Part shown: positions 1 to 6,582 of the stretch, piece by piece
Numbering within the stretch: the stretch's first letter is position 1
Layout: each line of letters starts with the position of its first letter
From: Christensenella sp. UBA1224
Lineage (GTDB): Bacteria > Bacillota > Clostridia > Christensenellales > Aristaeellaceae
Length of the DNA: 10,017 bases
Assembly (NCBI GenBank): GCA_002309235.1
Contig: DBXA01000117.1
Location: 1,648 to 11,664, forward strand
Direction: 5' to 3'
The notes under the pieces: generated by a model
Told to the model about the DNA's origin: nothing
Seen by the model: only the letters and a program-made list of their open reading frames with translations
The model's database searches: none
Made by a program: the position numbers and the translations under genes

Positions 1-60
1 TGCAAACCAGGGGGCATAGAATGCCGGTATATCCGTCCGCTGACCGGTATTGATGATCAT
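1..60 (-). CDS. DUF1848-family protein, first 20 codons only
   Basis: On the minus strand an ATG at position 60 opens a frame that runs without a stop off the left edge of the window. The visible residues begin MIINTGQRTDIPAFY and end PWFA, which matches the characteristic start of DUF1848 proteins (usually MI-x(4)-RTDIPAFY-x(2)-WF). A purine-rich ribosome binding site (AAGGAAAGGGGG, then GCAGAGAGGC) precedes the ATG. The start lies 26 nt after the stop of the MutS2-like gene on the same strand with no terminator between them, so the two are probably cotranscribed. DUF1848 proteins have no well-established function, and I assign none. The family call rests on only 20 residues, but the motif is distinctive. 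Confidence 0.72.
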   Translation of the reverse strand, partial: MIINTGQRTDIPAFYAPWFA

Positions 61-86
61 GCCTCTCTGCCCCCTTTCCTTGCGCT

Positions 87-1991
87 TCAGTTCTCTTTCC
101 CTTCCTCCAGCACGACCACGGCCGCCGGATCGTGTTTGCGTTCCATGGTGTGGGCAGCTTTCCGGTTGGCTACGGTATCAAAGACGATCGAAAGATCGTA
201 ATCCGGCGGATACAACTGATCGGCCGGTGCAAGAAGCTTCAGCCTGTTGTGCCGCACTTTCATCTTCTGCCCCTGCAGCTGTATCACCACATACCCCTGA
301 TCATCGGCGCTCTTATACACGATGGCGTTCTTGTTGTCCGGCAGGAGGAGCACGCTGTCTCCCATGCGGAAGTGCTCGAATGCCCCTTCTGTCTTAACAG
401 CGAGCCGCTTAAGGTTGCTTGCGGGTACGCGCATCGGCCTTTGAACGGGTTTCGGCTGTGCATCCGGACCGATGTCCGCGATCTGCCGTGCCCGGGTGAG
501 CAGGCCTTCGTCCATGCCGAGGTGGCGCGCGATCTCTATCGCGCAGCTTTCCCCGCTCATGCCTAATTCCAGATGGTAGAGGGGTTTGAGCGATGCCTTG
601 TCAAAAGCCATCCTTGCGGGAACGACATGCTCCTTTTTCTGTGCCCATTGCTTGACCTGCGGATCGTGCGTCGTGACCATGAAAAAGCATCCGCGCCGCA
701 ATAACTCCTCAAGTATCGCCACTGCGAGGCCGGAGCCTTCCGAAGGGTCTGTCCCGCTGCCAAGCTCATCCAGGAGAACAAGACTGTCCTTGCTGCATTC
801 TTCCAGAATGCGCACTACATTGGTCATATGTCCGGAAAAAGTGGAAAGATTCTGGCTTATGCTCTGGTTGTCGCCGATATCGCACAGCACGCGGTCCGCC
901 ATGCAGATCACGGTACCTTCCCCGCAGGGGATATGCAGGCCGCTTTGAGCCATCAGCGTCAGAAGCCCGACGGTCTTGAGGCATACGGTTTTTCCGCCTG
1001 TGTTGGGCCCTGTGATGGCAATGCCGGAATCCGGAAGCGCGAGTTCCAGATTCAGCGGTATGCAGGCTGCATCGTCAAGCTGCGGGTGTTTTGCCTCTGC
1101 AAGTCTGATCACACGGTCTGCGCTCAGTTCTGCCGGGCGTGCCTTCATTTCCATACTCAGCTTTGCCCGTGCAAACAGCATATCCAGTTCCGTCGCTGTC
1201 CGTAAGGCCTGGCGGAGGGGCTCCTCCTGAGAAGCGACCGTGTCGCTTAATTCCCAAAGGACGCGCCTTTCCTCCGCGTCGATATCTGCAAGCAAAGCCT
1301 CCAGCTCCAGGCGGAGTGAGCGTGCGGCAGAGGGCTCCATGAACACCGTGTTCCCTTTGGCGGAAGAATCGACTGTCTGCCCGGGGAACGTGCTCTGGAA
1401 GCGCTTCTGTACGGGTATGACGTAAATCCCGCCGCGCTGGGTGATGTAGCTGTCTGCCAGTTCCTTCTTATGGCTCTGCAGGACCTGGTTCAGCTTTTCG
1501 CGGATCCCTTGCTCCGCGCGCTCCTTTTGGCGGCGCAGGCTCCGAAGGGCAGGAGAAGCGTCATCCAGGATGATGTCTTCCCGGATGGATCGCTCTATCC
1601 TGTCTTGCAGTTGGCCCAGATCCGGCAGCTGTGTGTGCCAGGAGGCGATGCCGGCGCTGTAGACTTGTACTCCCATAAGGTAACGGCACAGCCTTTGCAC
1701 GGTTGAAGAGAATCTTGCGACAGCGCTCAATTGTATGGGCAGCAGCATGCCGCCCTGAACTGCCTCAAATAGGCTCTCCTCTGCTGCGTCGGTTTCCGGC
1801 AGAGGCGGAGTGCCGGCGTTTTCCATCACAAAGCGTGCGGCAGTCGTTTCCTCCATGCGTGCACGGCATTGCCCTTCGTTTAATATCGGCTTCGTTTCCG
1901 CGAGAAGCTGCCGTGCTTTCTCCGAAACTGCCTGCTCCTGAAGCCTTCTTATGATATCGTCAAAGCCGAGTGTTATCATATCCTGTGTCAT
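87..1991 (-). CDS. MutS2-like ATPase lacking the Smr nuclease domain
   Basis: A 634-residue member of the MutS2 branch of the MutS family. The N-terminal half (about 1-290) is the MutS2 core and clamp region. The ATPase follows: Walker A GPNTGGKT at 328-335, the STFSGH segment at 383-388, Walker B with LVLLDELGSGTDPSEG at 404-419, and the TTHD histidine switch at 440-443. A KOW-like beta segment lies at about 543-587. Typical MutS2 is near 780 residues, with a long coiled coil after the ATPase and a C-terminal Smr endonuclease. Here the coiled coil is almost absent and the Smr domain is missing, replaced by a short tail (about 594-634, DYDLSIVFDTVANRK). I chose the ATG at 1991 because AGAGGGA lies 6 nt upstream; the in-frame ATG at 2087 has no ribosome binding site and its extra 32 residues are not family-like. 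Typical MutS2 acts in suppression of recombination and in ribosome rescue. Without Smr this protein cannot cut by that route, so its exact role is uncertain. Confidence 0.9.
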   Translation of the reverse strand: MTQDMITLGFDDIIRRLQEQAVSEKARQLLAETKPILNEGQCRARMEETTAARFVMENAGTPPLPETDAAEESLFEAVQGGMLLPIQLSAVARFSSTVQRLCRYLMGVQVYSAGIASWHTQLPDLGQLQDRIERSIREDIILDDASPALRSLRRQKERAEQGIREKLNQVLQSHKKELADSYITQRGGIYVIPVQKRFQSTFPGQTVDSSAKGNTVFMEPSAARSLRLELEALLADIDAEERRVLWELSDTVASQEEPLRQALRTATELDMLFARAKLSMEMKARPAELSADRVIRLAEAKHPQLDDAACIPLNLELALPDSGIAITGPNTGGKTVCLKTVGLLTLMAQSGLHIPCGEGTVICMADRVLCDIGDNQSISQNLSTFSGHMTNVVRILEECSKDSLVLLDELGSGTDPSEGSGLAVAILEELLRRGCFFMVTTHDPQVKQWAQKKEHVVPARMAFDKASLKPLYHLELGMSGESCAIEIARHLGMDEGLLTRARQIADIGPDAQPKPVQRPMRVPASNLKRLAVKTEGAFEHFRMGDSVLLLPDNKNAIVYKSADDQGYVVIQLQGQKMKVRHNRLKLLAPADQLYPPDYDLSIVFDTVANRKAAHTMERKHDPAAVVVLEEGKEN

Positions 1992-2063
1992 GCGATCCCT
2001 CTTATCCTGATATTTGATGGACATGAACAGGAAACGGGGAATGCGGCACGGAAAAAGCGCACG

Positions 2064-2097
2064 AAAAAAGTGCCCGGCGTCTTTCATTACCGCGGCA
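2064..2097 (-). terminator. Terminator-like hairpin inside the leader of the MutS2-like gene
   Basis: Read on the minus strand, TGCC(G)CGG pairs with CCGGGCA across a 12-nt loop, giving 7 base pairs (six of them G-C) with one bulged G. The stem is followed by C and then TTTTTT. This has the form of an intrinsic terminator placed about 75 nt before the ATG of the same transcript, so it would act as an attenuator rather than a gene end. No antiterminator partner is obvious, and the stem is short. Confidence 0.45.
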
Positions 2098-2111
2098 TGG
2101 CGTCAGCAAAC

Positions 2112-2131
2112 AAGCGGTCATGTCACCGCTT
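2112..2131. repeat. Perfect 7-bp inverted repeat, AAGCGGT/ACCGCTT
   Basis: AAGCGGT at 2112-2118 and ACCGCTT at 2125-2131 are exact inverted copies with a 6-nt loop. The element lies in the leader of the MutS2-like gene just ahead of the terminator-like hairpin. It has no T run on either strand, so it is not a terminator by itself. It may be an RNA hairpin of the leader or a protein site. Confidence 0.5.
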
Positions 2132-2192
2132 ATCAGATACAGCCATGTTCCCCGTTAATGAACCGACTCCAAACACTACCTCCGGGAGTTCC

Positions 2193-2205
2193 GCTGTTAA
2201 ACAGC
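2193..2205. promoter_or_regulatory. 13-bp palindrome just after the leftward start site, possible operator
   Basis: GCTGTT-A-AACAGC is a perfect inverted repeat with 6-bp arms around one central base. It falls at about +9 to +21 of the transcript predicted from the promoter at 2221-2249, a common place for a repressor to block elongation or promoter clearance. I do not recognise it as the site of a known regulator. A small RNA hairpin is unlikely because the spacing is one base. Confidence 0.35.
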
Positions 2206-2220
2206 ATCTCCTTGCAAATC

Positions 2221-2249
2221 ATTATAATACCAAGGGTAATATGTGTCAA
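2221..2249 (-). promoter_or_regulatory. Perfect consensus sigma-A promoter for the MutS2-like gene
   Basis: On the minus strand TTGACA (2249-2244) and TATAAT (2226-2221) are both exact consensus hexamers with a 17-nt spacer. The predicted start is near 2214. Its -35 element is 34 nt from the -35 element of the rightward promoter at 2284-2312, so the two promoters are back to back. Confidence 0.8.
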
Positions 2250-2283
2250 TCTGTATGCAGCATCTTCATCCTGATTTGTTTGT

Positions 2284-2312
2284 TTGACAGGGAAACTGCT
2301 GCCTGCTATACT
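2284..2312 (+). promoter_or_regulatory. Extended -10 sigma-A promoter for the LURP-one operon
   Basis: TTGACA at 2284-2289 and TATACT at 2307-2312 have a 17-nt spacer, and a TGC directly before the -10 gives an extended -10 motif. The predicted start is near 2319, about 45 nt before the first gene of the operon. Confidence 0.8.
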
Positions 2313-2364
2313 GTTTCCGGACTCATAAAGACTGTATGGCACAAGATGATAAAGGAGTATGGCT

Positions 2365-2976
2365 ATGGGAGTTTTTTCTAAGTACAACCGCTACCGGGAA
2401 GCGGGCGAAAGACAGAATGTCAACAATGCGGAGCGCTTCGGCGAGCCGGCGCGTTCCCTCTTTACGACCTCGAAGGTGGTCTCGCTGCATCACCGCATAG
2501 AGATCACGGATGAAAACGAGAGATGCGTATACCGCGCGAGCACGAAGTTCCCTTCTCTGCACGATAAGACCGATATCGAAGATGAACAGGGCCAGCATGT
2601 AGCGCATATTGAGAGAAAGATCCTTACCATGCACCAGAGGCATTATATCACTATGGCGGATGGGACGCATTTCGAGCTCTCCAATGAGCTGTTTCACCTG
2701 ATCAAGGATATCACGAATATAGAGGGCCTCGGCTGGCAGCTGAGAGGCAACATCGCAGGCCTCAATTTTGAACTGTACGATACAGATGGCAGCGTCATTG
2801 CCGTGATCAGCCAGAAGATGTTTTCTATTCATGATAAGTACTGCGTGGATATCTACCGGCCGGAGCAGGAAAAGACCGTGGTGGCGATACTGATCGCGCT
2901 TCAGCACATGATCAAGGACAGGGAGAGTGCCAGAAGCTCCTTCTCTTCCTCTTCTTCCTCCTCTTCGAACGGATGA
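2365..2976 (+). CDS. LURP-one-related (YxjI-like) family protein
   Basis: A 203-residue cytoplasmic protein with no signal peptide or membrane segment. The fold is suggested by repeated beta-strand pairs typical of LURP-one-related (tubby-like barrel) proteins: KVVSLHHRIEITDE (38-51), YRASTKFPSLHDKT (56-69), HVAHIERKILTMHQRHYI (78-95) and VISQKMFSIHDKYCVDI (147-163). These proteins are widespread in Bacillota and plants, but no biochemical role is established. The C-terminus ends in a run of ten serines broken by one Phe (191-201), which looks disordered. I prefer the ATG at 2365, 7 nt after GGAG; the ATG at 2359 is only one base from that ribosome binding site. It is first in an operon with the hydrolase gene that starts 16 nt after its stop. 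The family call comes from pattern recognition, and function is unknown. Confidence 0.78.
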   Translation: MGVFSKYNRYREAGERQNVNNAERFGEPARSLFTTSKVVSLHHRIEITDENERCVYRASTKFPSLHDKTDIEDEQGQHVAHIERKILTMHQRHYITMADGTHFELSNELFHLIKDITNIEGLGWQLRGNIAGLNFELYDTDGSVIAVISQKMFSIHDKYCVDIYRPEQEKTVVAILIALQHMIKDRESARSSFSSSSSSSSNG

Positions 2977-2988
2977 CAAAAGGAGGAA
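2955..2988 (+). promoter_or_regulatory. Hairpin masking the ribosome binding site of the hydrolase gene
   Basis: TTCCTCCT at 2955-2962, inside the serine codons that end the upstream gene, is exactly complementary to AGGAGGAA at 2981-2988, which contains the ribosome binding site of the next gene. The 18-nt loop contains the upstream stop codon. Ribosomes finishing the first gene would open the helix, so translation of the second gene may depend on translation of the first. Confidence 0.5.
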
Positions 2989-2992
2989 TGAC

Positions 2993-3853
2993 ATGAAGCT
3001 TACGTTTCTCGGCACAGGCGCTGGGGAAGGCTATCCGGGTTTATGGTGCAATTGCCCGCACTGCTCATATGCTCGTTCGCACGGCGGCAGGAATATCCGC
3101 GCCAACAGCTGTGCCGTACTGGATGGGAAGCTGCTGCTCGATATGGGGCCGGCCTGCTTTGATAACGCTGCCCGCTTTGGTGTGGATATCACAGGCGCGC
3201 AGGCCTTGCTGGTCACCCATCCGCATGAGGACCACCTGTATCCTCAGCACTTTGTTTGGAGGAGGACTTCACAGGAGACATTGGCGCTCGGATACCGGGA
3301 GCAGATGTTCCGGGGCGGACCGTGCTTTACGCCTGTACCGGAGTTGACCATATACGGCAACTCCTTCACAAAAGCCCTCCTCGCGCCATACGAAGACCGT
3401 GCCGCGGATCTGGGGCTGCGCTTTGAGGAGATCTGCGAGGGAGAAGCCTTCGATGCTGCAGGCTATCATGTGACGCCTGTCCGGGGCAATCACCATGAGA
3501 GAGGTTTCGCTCACAGCTATGTGATCGAAAAGGACGGAAAGACGCTGTTATATGCCCTTGACAGCGGCATGTACGATGCGGATATGATGGATCTTTTACG
3601 CTCTTTCCGGTACGACCTTATCGTCATGGAGGGGACGACAGGGCTTAACGAGCAGTATGGCGGTCATATGTGTCTTGTGACCGATCTGAAGATGAAGGAA
3701 TTCCTTTCGGAAAATGGATGCCTGAATGAAGGCTGCCCCTTTGTGCTCACCCATATGTCGCCGCACTGGTGTCCGCCGCACGATTGGTATGAGGCTGTTG
3801 TGCAGCGCAGCGGCATCACACTTGCCTATGACGGGCTTTCGATCGAGATATAG
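2993..3853 (+). CDS. PhnP-like metallo-beta-lactamase-fold hydrolase
   Basis: A 286-residue soluble metal-dependent hydrolase, probably a phosphodiesterase or related phosphoester hydrolase. The metal motif HPHEDH is at 76-81 (H76, H78, D80, H81). Further likely ligands are in GNHH (165-168), LLYALDSGMY (D190) and the late LTHMSPH segment (252-258). An early CNCPHC motif (C19, C21, C24) followed by AR corresponds to the structural zinc site of E. coli PhnP, the 5-phosphoribosyl 1,2-cyclic phosphate phosphodiesterase. No other phosphonate (phn) genes are in view, so the substrate may differ. The start at 2993 has AGGAGG 6 nt upstream and gives the family-typical MKLTFLGTGAGEGYP; the in-frame ATG at 2927 lies inside the previous gene. 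It sits between the LURP-one gene and a transpeptidase gene on one likely transcript. Fold is very likely; substrate is unknown. Confidence 0.88.
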   Translation: MKLTFLGTGAGEGYPGLWCNCPHCSYARSHGGRNIRANSCAVLDGKLLLDMGPACFDNAARFGVDITGAQALLVTHPHEDHLYPQHFVWRRTSQETLALGYREQMFRGGPCFTPVPELTIYGNSFTKALLAPYEDRAADLGLRFEEICEGEAFDAAGYHVTPVRGNHHERGFAHSYVIEKDGKTLLYALDSGMYDADMMDLLRSFRYDLIVMEGTTGLNEQYGGHMCLVTDLKMKEFLSENGCLNEGCPFVLTHMSPHWCPPHDWYEAVVQRSGITLAYDGLSIEI

Positions 3854-3901
3854 AGTTCACCCGCACAGATAACTGCTTATAAAGAAAGGAAGATACCTGA
3901 T

Positions 3902-4633
3902 ATGAAAAAGCTTATCGCTGTAATACTGGTCCTTGCTGCTATGATCTGCCTGATGGGAGCTTCCGTAAGTCCGCTGACCGATGCCACGCTGGCAAACGGC
4001 AGCTTCAATCCAGATAACCAGGCTTATTGGAGAGAAGTGCTCCAGCATTACAGAAAAGATGATGGCGTTGGCCAGGTCATGCTTGTCCGGTGTACACAGG
4101 GCTCGCATGCGGTTGTCCAGTTCTACAACAAGCTGACAGAACAGAAGAATGCCTGGTCTCTGGTTTTTGAGACGGATGCGTATATCGGTAAGAACGGTAC
4201 CGGTAAGACGCAGGAAGGAGATGCAAAGACGCCCCTGGGTGATTTCGGCGTGTTGTACGCATTTGGCATACTGGATGATCCCGGAACGGCTCTCAGATAT
4301 ATTGACGTGACCGAGACGACGTTTGCATGCGATGAAGAAGGCGAGTACTACAATCAGATCATTGATACTGCCGAGACGGGCCATGAATGCAAGGGCGAGG
4401 AGATGTTCATCTATTCCCCGGAATACAACTACGGTATAGCGACAGATTACAACGAGCAGGGCGAATGGCCCCTCGGTTCGGAAATATTCCTGCACTGCAA
4501 AGGCACGAAGGTGTTCACGGGAGGTTGTATCGCAATTGATGAGGAATGCATGCGTACGGTGCTCATGTATGCGCAGCCCGGCATGCGCATCATCATTCAT
4601 GAGGAATTTGCGGATATGCCCTCGGCCGAGTAA
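3902..4633 (+). CDS. Secreted L,D-transpeptidase-like (YkuD family) protein
   Basis: A 243-residue exported protein of the YkuD (ErfK/YbiS/YcfS/YnhG) family. Such enzymes form 3-3 cross-links in peptidoglycan or attach molecules to it, outside the membrane. A Sec signal peptide is clear (MKK, hydrophobic core 4-19, likely cleavage near 20-21); C16 is not in a proper lipobox. The catalytic domain runs from about 58 to 233. It includes IGKNGTGKTQEGDAKTPLG (95-113), H198 in IFLHCKG, and the nucleophile C209 in TGGCIAI. The usual Arg after the catalytic Cys-Ile is an Ala, as in a clostridial subgroup with this same pattern. The ribosome binding site AGGAAG lies 9 nt before the ATG. The gene starts 48 nt after the hydrolase stop, with no terminator between, and is followed by a terminator at 4661-4703. 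The family assignment is firm; whether it cross-links or trims peptidoglycan cannot be told from sequence. Confidence 0.87.
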   Translation: MKKLIAVILVLAAMICLMGASVSPLTDATLANGSFNPDNQAYWREVLQHYRKDDGVGQVMLVRCTQGSHAVVQFYNKLTEQKNAWSLVFETDAYIGKNGTGKTQEGDAKTPLGDFGVLYAFGILDDPGTALRYIDVTETTFACDEEGEYYNQIIDTAETGHECKGEEMFIYSPEYNYGIATDYNEQGEWPLGSEIFLHCKGTKVFTGGCIAIDEECMRTVLMYAQPGMRIIIHEEFADMPSAE

Positions 4634-4660
4634 TGCGGGATAGAAACAAATAACGGTACA

Positions 4661-4703
4661 GGTCGGGCGTCTTTCTTTTACACGGAGAGATGTCCGATCT
4701 TTT
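4661..4703 (+). terminator. Terminator after the L,D-transpeptidase gene
   Basis: In the plus-strand RNA, positions 4661-4676 pair with 4684-4699 in an unbroken 16-bp stem around a 7-nt loop, followed by UUUU (4700-4703). Several pairs are G-U, and these would be mismatches in minus-strand RNA, so the structure is specific to rightward transcription. It separates the LURP-one operon from the ABC operon. Confidence 0.7.
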
Positions 4704-4725
4704 GCTGCGATCGCCGTTTTCTTGC

Positions 4726-4755
4726 TTGACGTGATACTCTACAGCGTGGTATAAC
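4726..4755 (+). promoter_or_regulatory. Extended -10 promoter for the ABC exporter operon
   Basis: TTGACG at 4726-4731 and TATAAC at 4750-4755 are separated by 18 nt, with TGG directly before the -10 (extended -10). The predicted start is near 4762, leaving a leader of about 65 nt. That leader has two small GC hairpins (4774-4787 and 4799-4810), the second directly before the ribosome binding site of the ATPase gene. Confidence 0.65.
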
Positions 4756-4827
4756 AATCTTTCTGCTTTAAATCGGCTTTATCGCCGTGCCGGTGACGGG
4801 GCTATCGCCCGGAAAGGAGTATCGTAC

Positions 4828-5790
4828 ATGAGCTACATTCAGGTGGAGCATCTGCGGAAATCCTATGTGGTGCGCAAGAAGAGGGAAAAGGGGTCTCTCC
4901 TGCGGGAAAAGAGCAGGATCGACGCGCTGTCGGATCTGTCCTTTGAGATTGGCAAAGGGGAACTTGTCGGGTACATAGGGCCAAATGGAGCGGGCAAATC
5001 CACAACCGTCAAGATCCTTTCCGGTATCCTCACGCCGGACAGCGGGAACGTGTTGGTCGGGGGAAGGGTCCCCTGGGGATCCCGCAAGGAGTATGTGCGT
5101 CATATAGGTGTCGTCTTTGGGCAGCGCATGCAATTGTGGTGGGATGTGCCGATACTCGACAGCTTTTCCCTGCTCCGGGATATCTACAGGATATCCGAAA
5201 CGGCTTATCAAAAAAGATTGGCAGAGCTTACGGATGCCCTGCAGCTGGAGGATATCCTGCGAACGCCTTTGAGGCTTCTGAGCCTTGGCCAGCGCATGCG
5301 GGCGGAACTGTGCGGATCTCTCCTTCACCGGCCGGAGCTCCTTTTCCTCGATGAACCTACTATAGGCCTTGATTCTATCAGCAAGCTTGCTCTGCGAGAA
5401 TTCCTGCGCTGGGAAAACCGGGAGAATGGCACTACTATTCTCCTGACGACTCATGATATGGAGGATATCCATGCCCTCTGTTCCCGTGTGATGGTACTCG
5501 GACACGGCCAGAAGCTCTTTGACGGAGACTTTTCTGCTCTTCTGAGCCGCTATGATACTGTTCGAACTGTTTTGGTACGCTTTGAGGAGGAGACAGAGCT
5601 TCCCGGGATCCCATCTGTGTCCGTTTCACGGGAAGGTGAAAGCCTGAAGCTCGTATACTCTCCGAAGGAGCTTCCTACGGCAGAACTGCTGGAAAGGCTG
5701 CGCCAGACGGGGACAATACGTGAAATGACGATACAGCCCCAGAATATCGACCATATGATCGCGGACATGTATGAGGAAATGGCGCTATGA
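4828..5790 (+). CDS. ABC exporter ATP-binding protein (COG4586 type)
   Basis: A 320-residue cytoplasmic ATPase that would power the two membrane proteins encoded directly downstream. The ATPase domain fills about 4-235: Walker A GPNGAGKST (51-59), Q-loop Q99 in VVFGQR, signature LSLGQ (151-155, in place of the common LSGGQ but usual in this subfamily), Walker B LLFLDEP (171-177) and the switch H209 in LLTTHD. The insert between strands near 15-33 (basic, VRKKREKGSLLREK) and the C-terminal extension after 240 fit COG4586-type ATPases. AAAGGAG is 8 nt before the ATG. The stop overlaps the next start by four bases (ATGA), typical of tight translational coupling. Related three-gene systems include the Synechocystis viologen exporter (from memory). 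The substrate here is unknown. Confidence 0.92.
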   Translation: MSYIQVEHLRKSYVVRKKREKGSLLREKSRIDALSDLSFEIGKGELVGYIGPNGAGKSTTVKILSGILTPDSGNVLVGGRVPWGSRKEYVRHIGVVFGQRMQLWWDVPILDSFSLLRDIYRISETAYQKRLAELTDALQLEDILRTPLRLLSLGQRMRAELCGSLLHRPELLFLDEPTIGLDSISKLALREFLRWENRENGTTILLTTHDMEDIHALCSRVMVLGHGQKLFDGDFSALLSRYDTVRTVLVRFEEETELPGIPSVSVSREGESLKLVYSPKELPTAELLERLRQTGTIREMTIQPQNIDHMIADMYEEMAL

Positions 5791-6578
5791 AGAGCTATCT
5801 GACTGTTTTCCGCCTGCGCTTGCGCATGGAGCTGCAATACCGCGGTGCGATGCTTGGGGGCATCATCTGCCAGATGGTGTTTGGGCTGATACTGATAGCC
5901 CTTTACAGGGCTTTGTACGCATCCAGGCCGCAGACGATGCCTGTTGAAAGCGTTGTGACCTATGTCTGGCTCCAGCAGGCGTTTTTCCGAATGCTGCTGG
6001 CTTCCGATCCGGATCTGACGGATAAGATCCGCACAGGAGCGATCTCCTATGATCTGTGCCGCCCGGTAAACTTGTACGGCTTTTACTATTTCAGGTCGCT
6101 TGCCCTTAAGATGACGGGCAGCCTGATGCGCGCTGTCCCTATGCTGCTTTTTGCCGCTGTACTTCCTGCGGGGTGGAGGATAGGGCTTCCCTCATCCATA
6201 CCGGGGCTCATCCTGGGAATATGCGCTCTCGCACTGGGCCTTTTGTGCGTGAGCGCGATCGAAAACATCAATATGGGGTTTACCATGCGTACGCTGGATT
6301 CTCGCGGCGTACAGGCCATGCTGAATCTGCTCATGACGCTTTTGTGCGGGAATATCCTGCCCCTCACGCTGTTTCCGGACAGCTGGCAGAAGGTGATCAC
6401 GCTGCTCCCGTATGCACAATTGCTGGATGCGCCGATACGCCTGTACACCGGTGTGTATGCGCTTTCCGATGCTGTGCGGGTATTGGGTGTACAGGTCTTC
6501 TGGACAATACTTTTGGTGTTTTTCGGTACTTGGTTGTGGCGCCATAATCAAAAACGGCTGATACTGCAGGGAGGTTGA
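5787..6578 (+). CDS. ABC-2 type permease, first subunit (ABC2_membrane_6/COG4587-like)
   Basis: A 263-residue integral membrane protein with about six hydrophobic segments, near 22-42, 57-72, 108-130, 138-158, 180-197 and 233-252. The N-terminus (MKSYLTVFRLRLRMELQYR) and the late motif GNILPLTLFPDSWQKVITLLPYA (split across 190-212) are typical of the ABC2_membrane_6 family, which pairs with COG4586 ATPases. It probably forms a heterodimeric pore with the next gene product. Its start overlaps the ATPase stop by four bases, so the order ATPase-permease-permease is one translational unit. The paired family members transport poorly known substrates, and no substrate can be named here. Confidence 0.87.
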   Translation: MKSYLTVFRLRLRMELQYRGAMLGGIICQMVFGLILIALYRALYASRPQTMPVESVVTYVWLQQAFFRMLLASDPDLTDKIRTGAISYDLCRPVNLYGFYYFRSLALKMTGSLMRAVPMLLFAAVLPAGWRIGLPSSIPGLILGICALALGLLCVSAIENINMGFTMRTLDSRGVQAMLNLLMTLLCGNILPLTLFPDSWQKVITLLPYAQLLDAPIRLYTGVYALSDAVRVLGVQVFWTILLVFFGTWLWRHNQKRLILQGG

Positions 6579-6582
6579 ATGA

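Larger units (their letters stand above)
1992..2214 (-). promoter_or_regulatory. Long 5' leader of the MutS2-like gene
   Basis: About 220 nt separate the predicted transcription start (near 2214) from the ATG at 1991. This stretch has no convincing gene. It does contain, in transcript order, a 13-bp palindrome (2193-2205), a 7-bp perfect hairpin (2112-2131) and a GC-rich hairpin followed by six T residues (2064-2097). I did not recognise a known riboswitch or T-box class. The layout is that of a leader controlled by premature termination, but this is inferred from sequence alone. Confidence 0.45.

Noticed and set aside
1992..2087. An N-terminal extension of the MutS2-like protein from the ATG at 2087
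   Set aside because: There is no ribosome binding site before that ATG, it falls in the loop of the terminator-like hairpin, and the added residues are not family-like. The ATG at 1991 has AGAGGGA at good spacing.
2133..2207. A 24-codon leader open frame after AAGGAG in the MutS2-like leader
   Set aside because: AAGGAG abuts the ATG with no spacing and lies at the predicted transcription start, so it could hardly serve as a ribosome binding site.
2938..2966. The pyrimidine-rich serine tract as a slipping repeat for phase variation
   Set aside because: The TCT/TCC/TTC units are mixed rather than a uniform repeat, so slippage is unlikely. The base-pairing explanation fits better.
3861..3883. 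A promoter (TTCACC, TATAAA) just before the L,D-transpeptidase gene
   Set aside because: The -35 is poor, the spacer is 16 nt and the start would fall inside the ribosome binding site. Read-through from the upstream operon is simpler.
3857..4600. A 247-codon minus-strand open frame opposite the L,D-transpeptidase
   Set aside because: The plus strand carries a signal peptide, catalytic His and Cys motif and a ribosome binding site; the minus frame has none of these.
4768..5505. A 245-codon minus-strand open frame opposite the ABC ATPase
   Set aside because: It is a shadow of a clear ATPase gene with all its motifs on the plus strand, has no recognisable domain and overlaps the exporter promoter leader.
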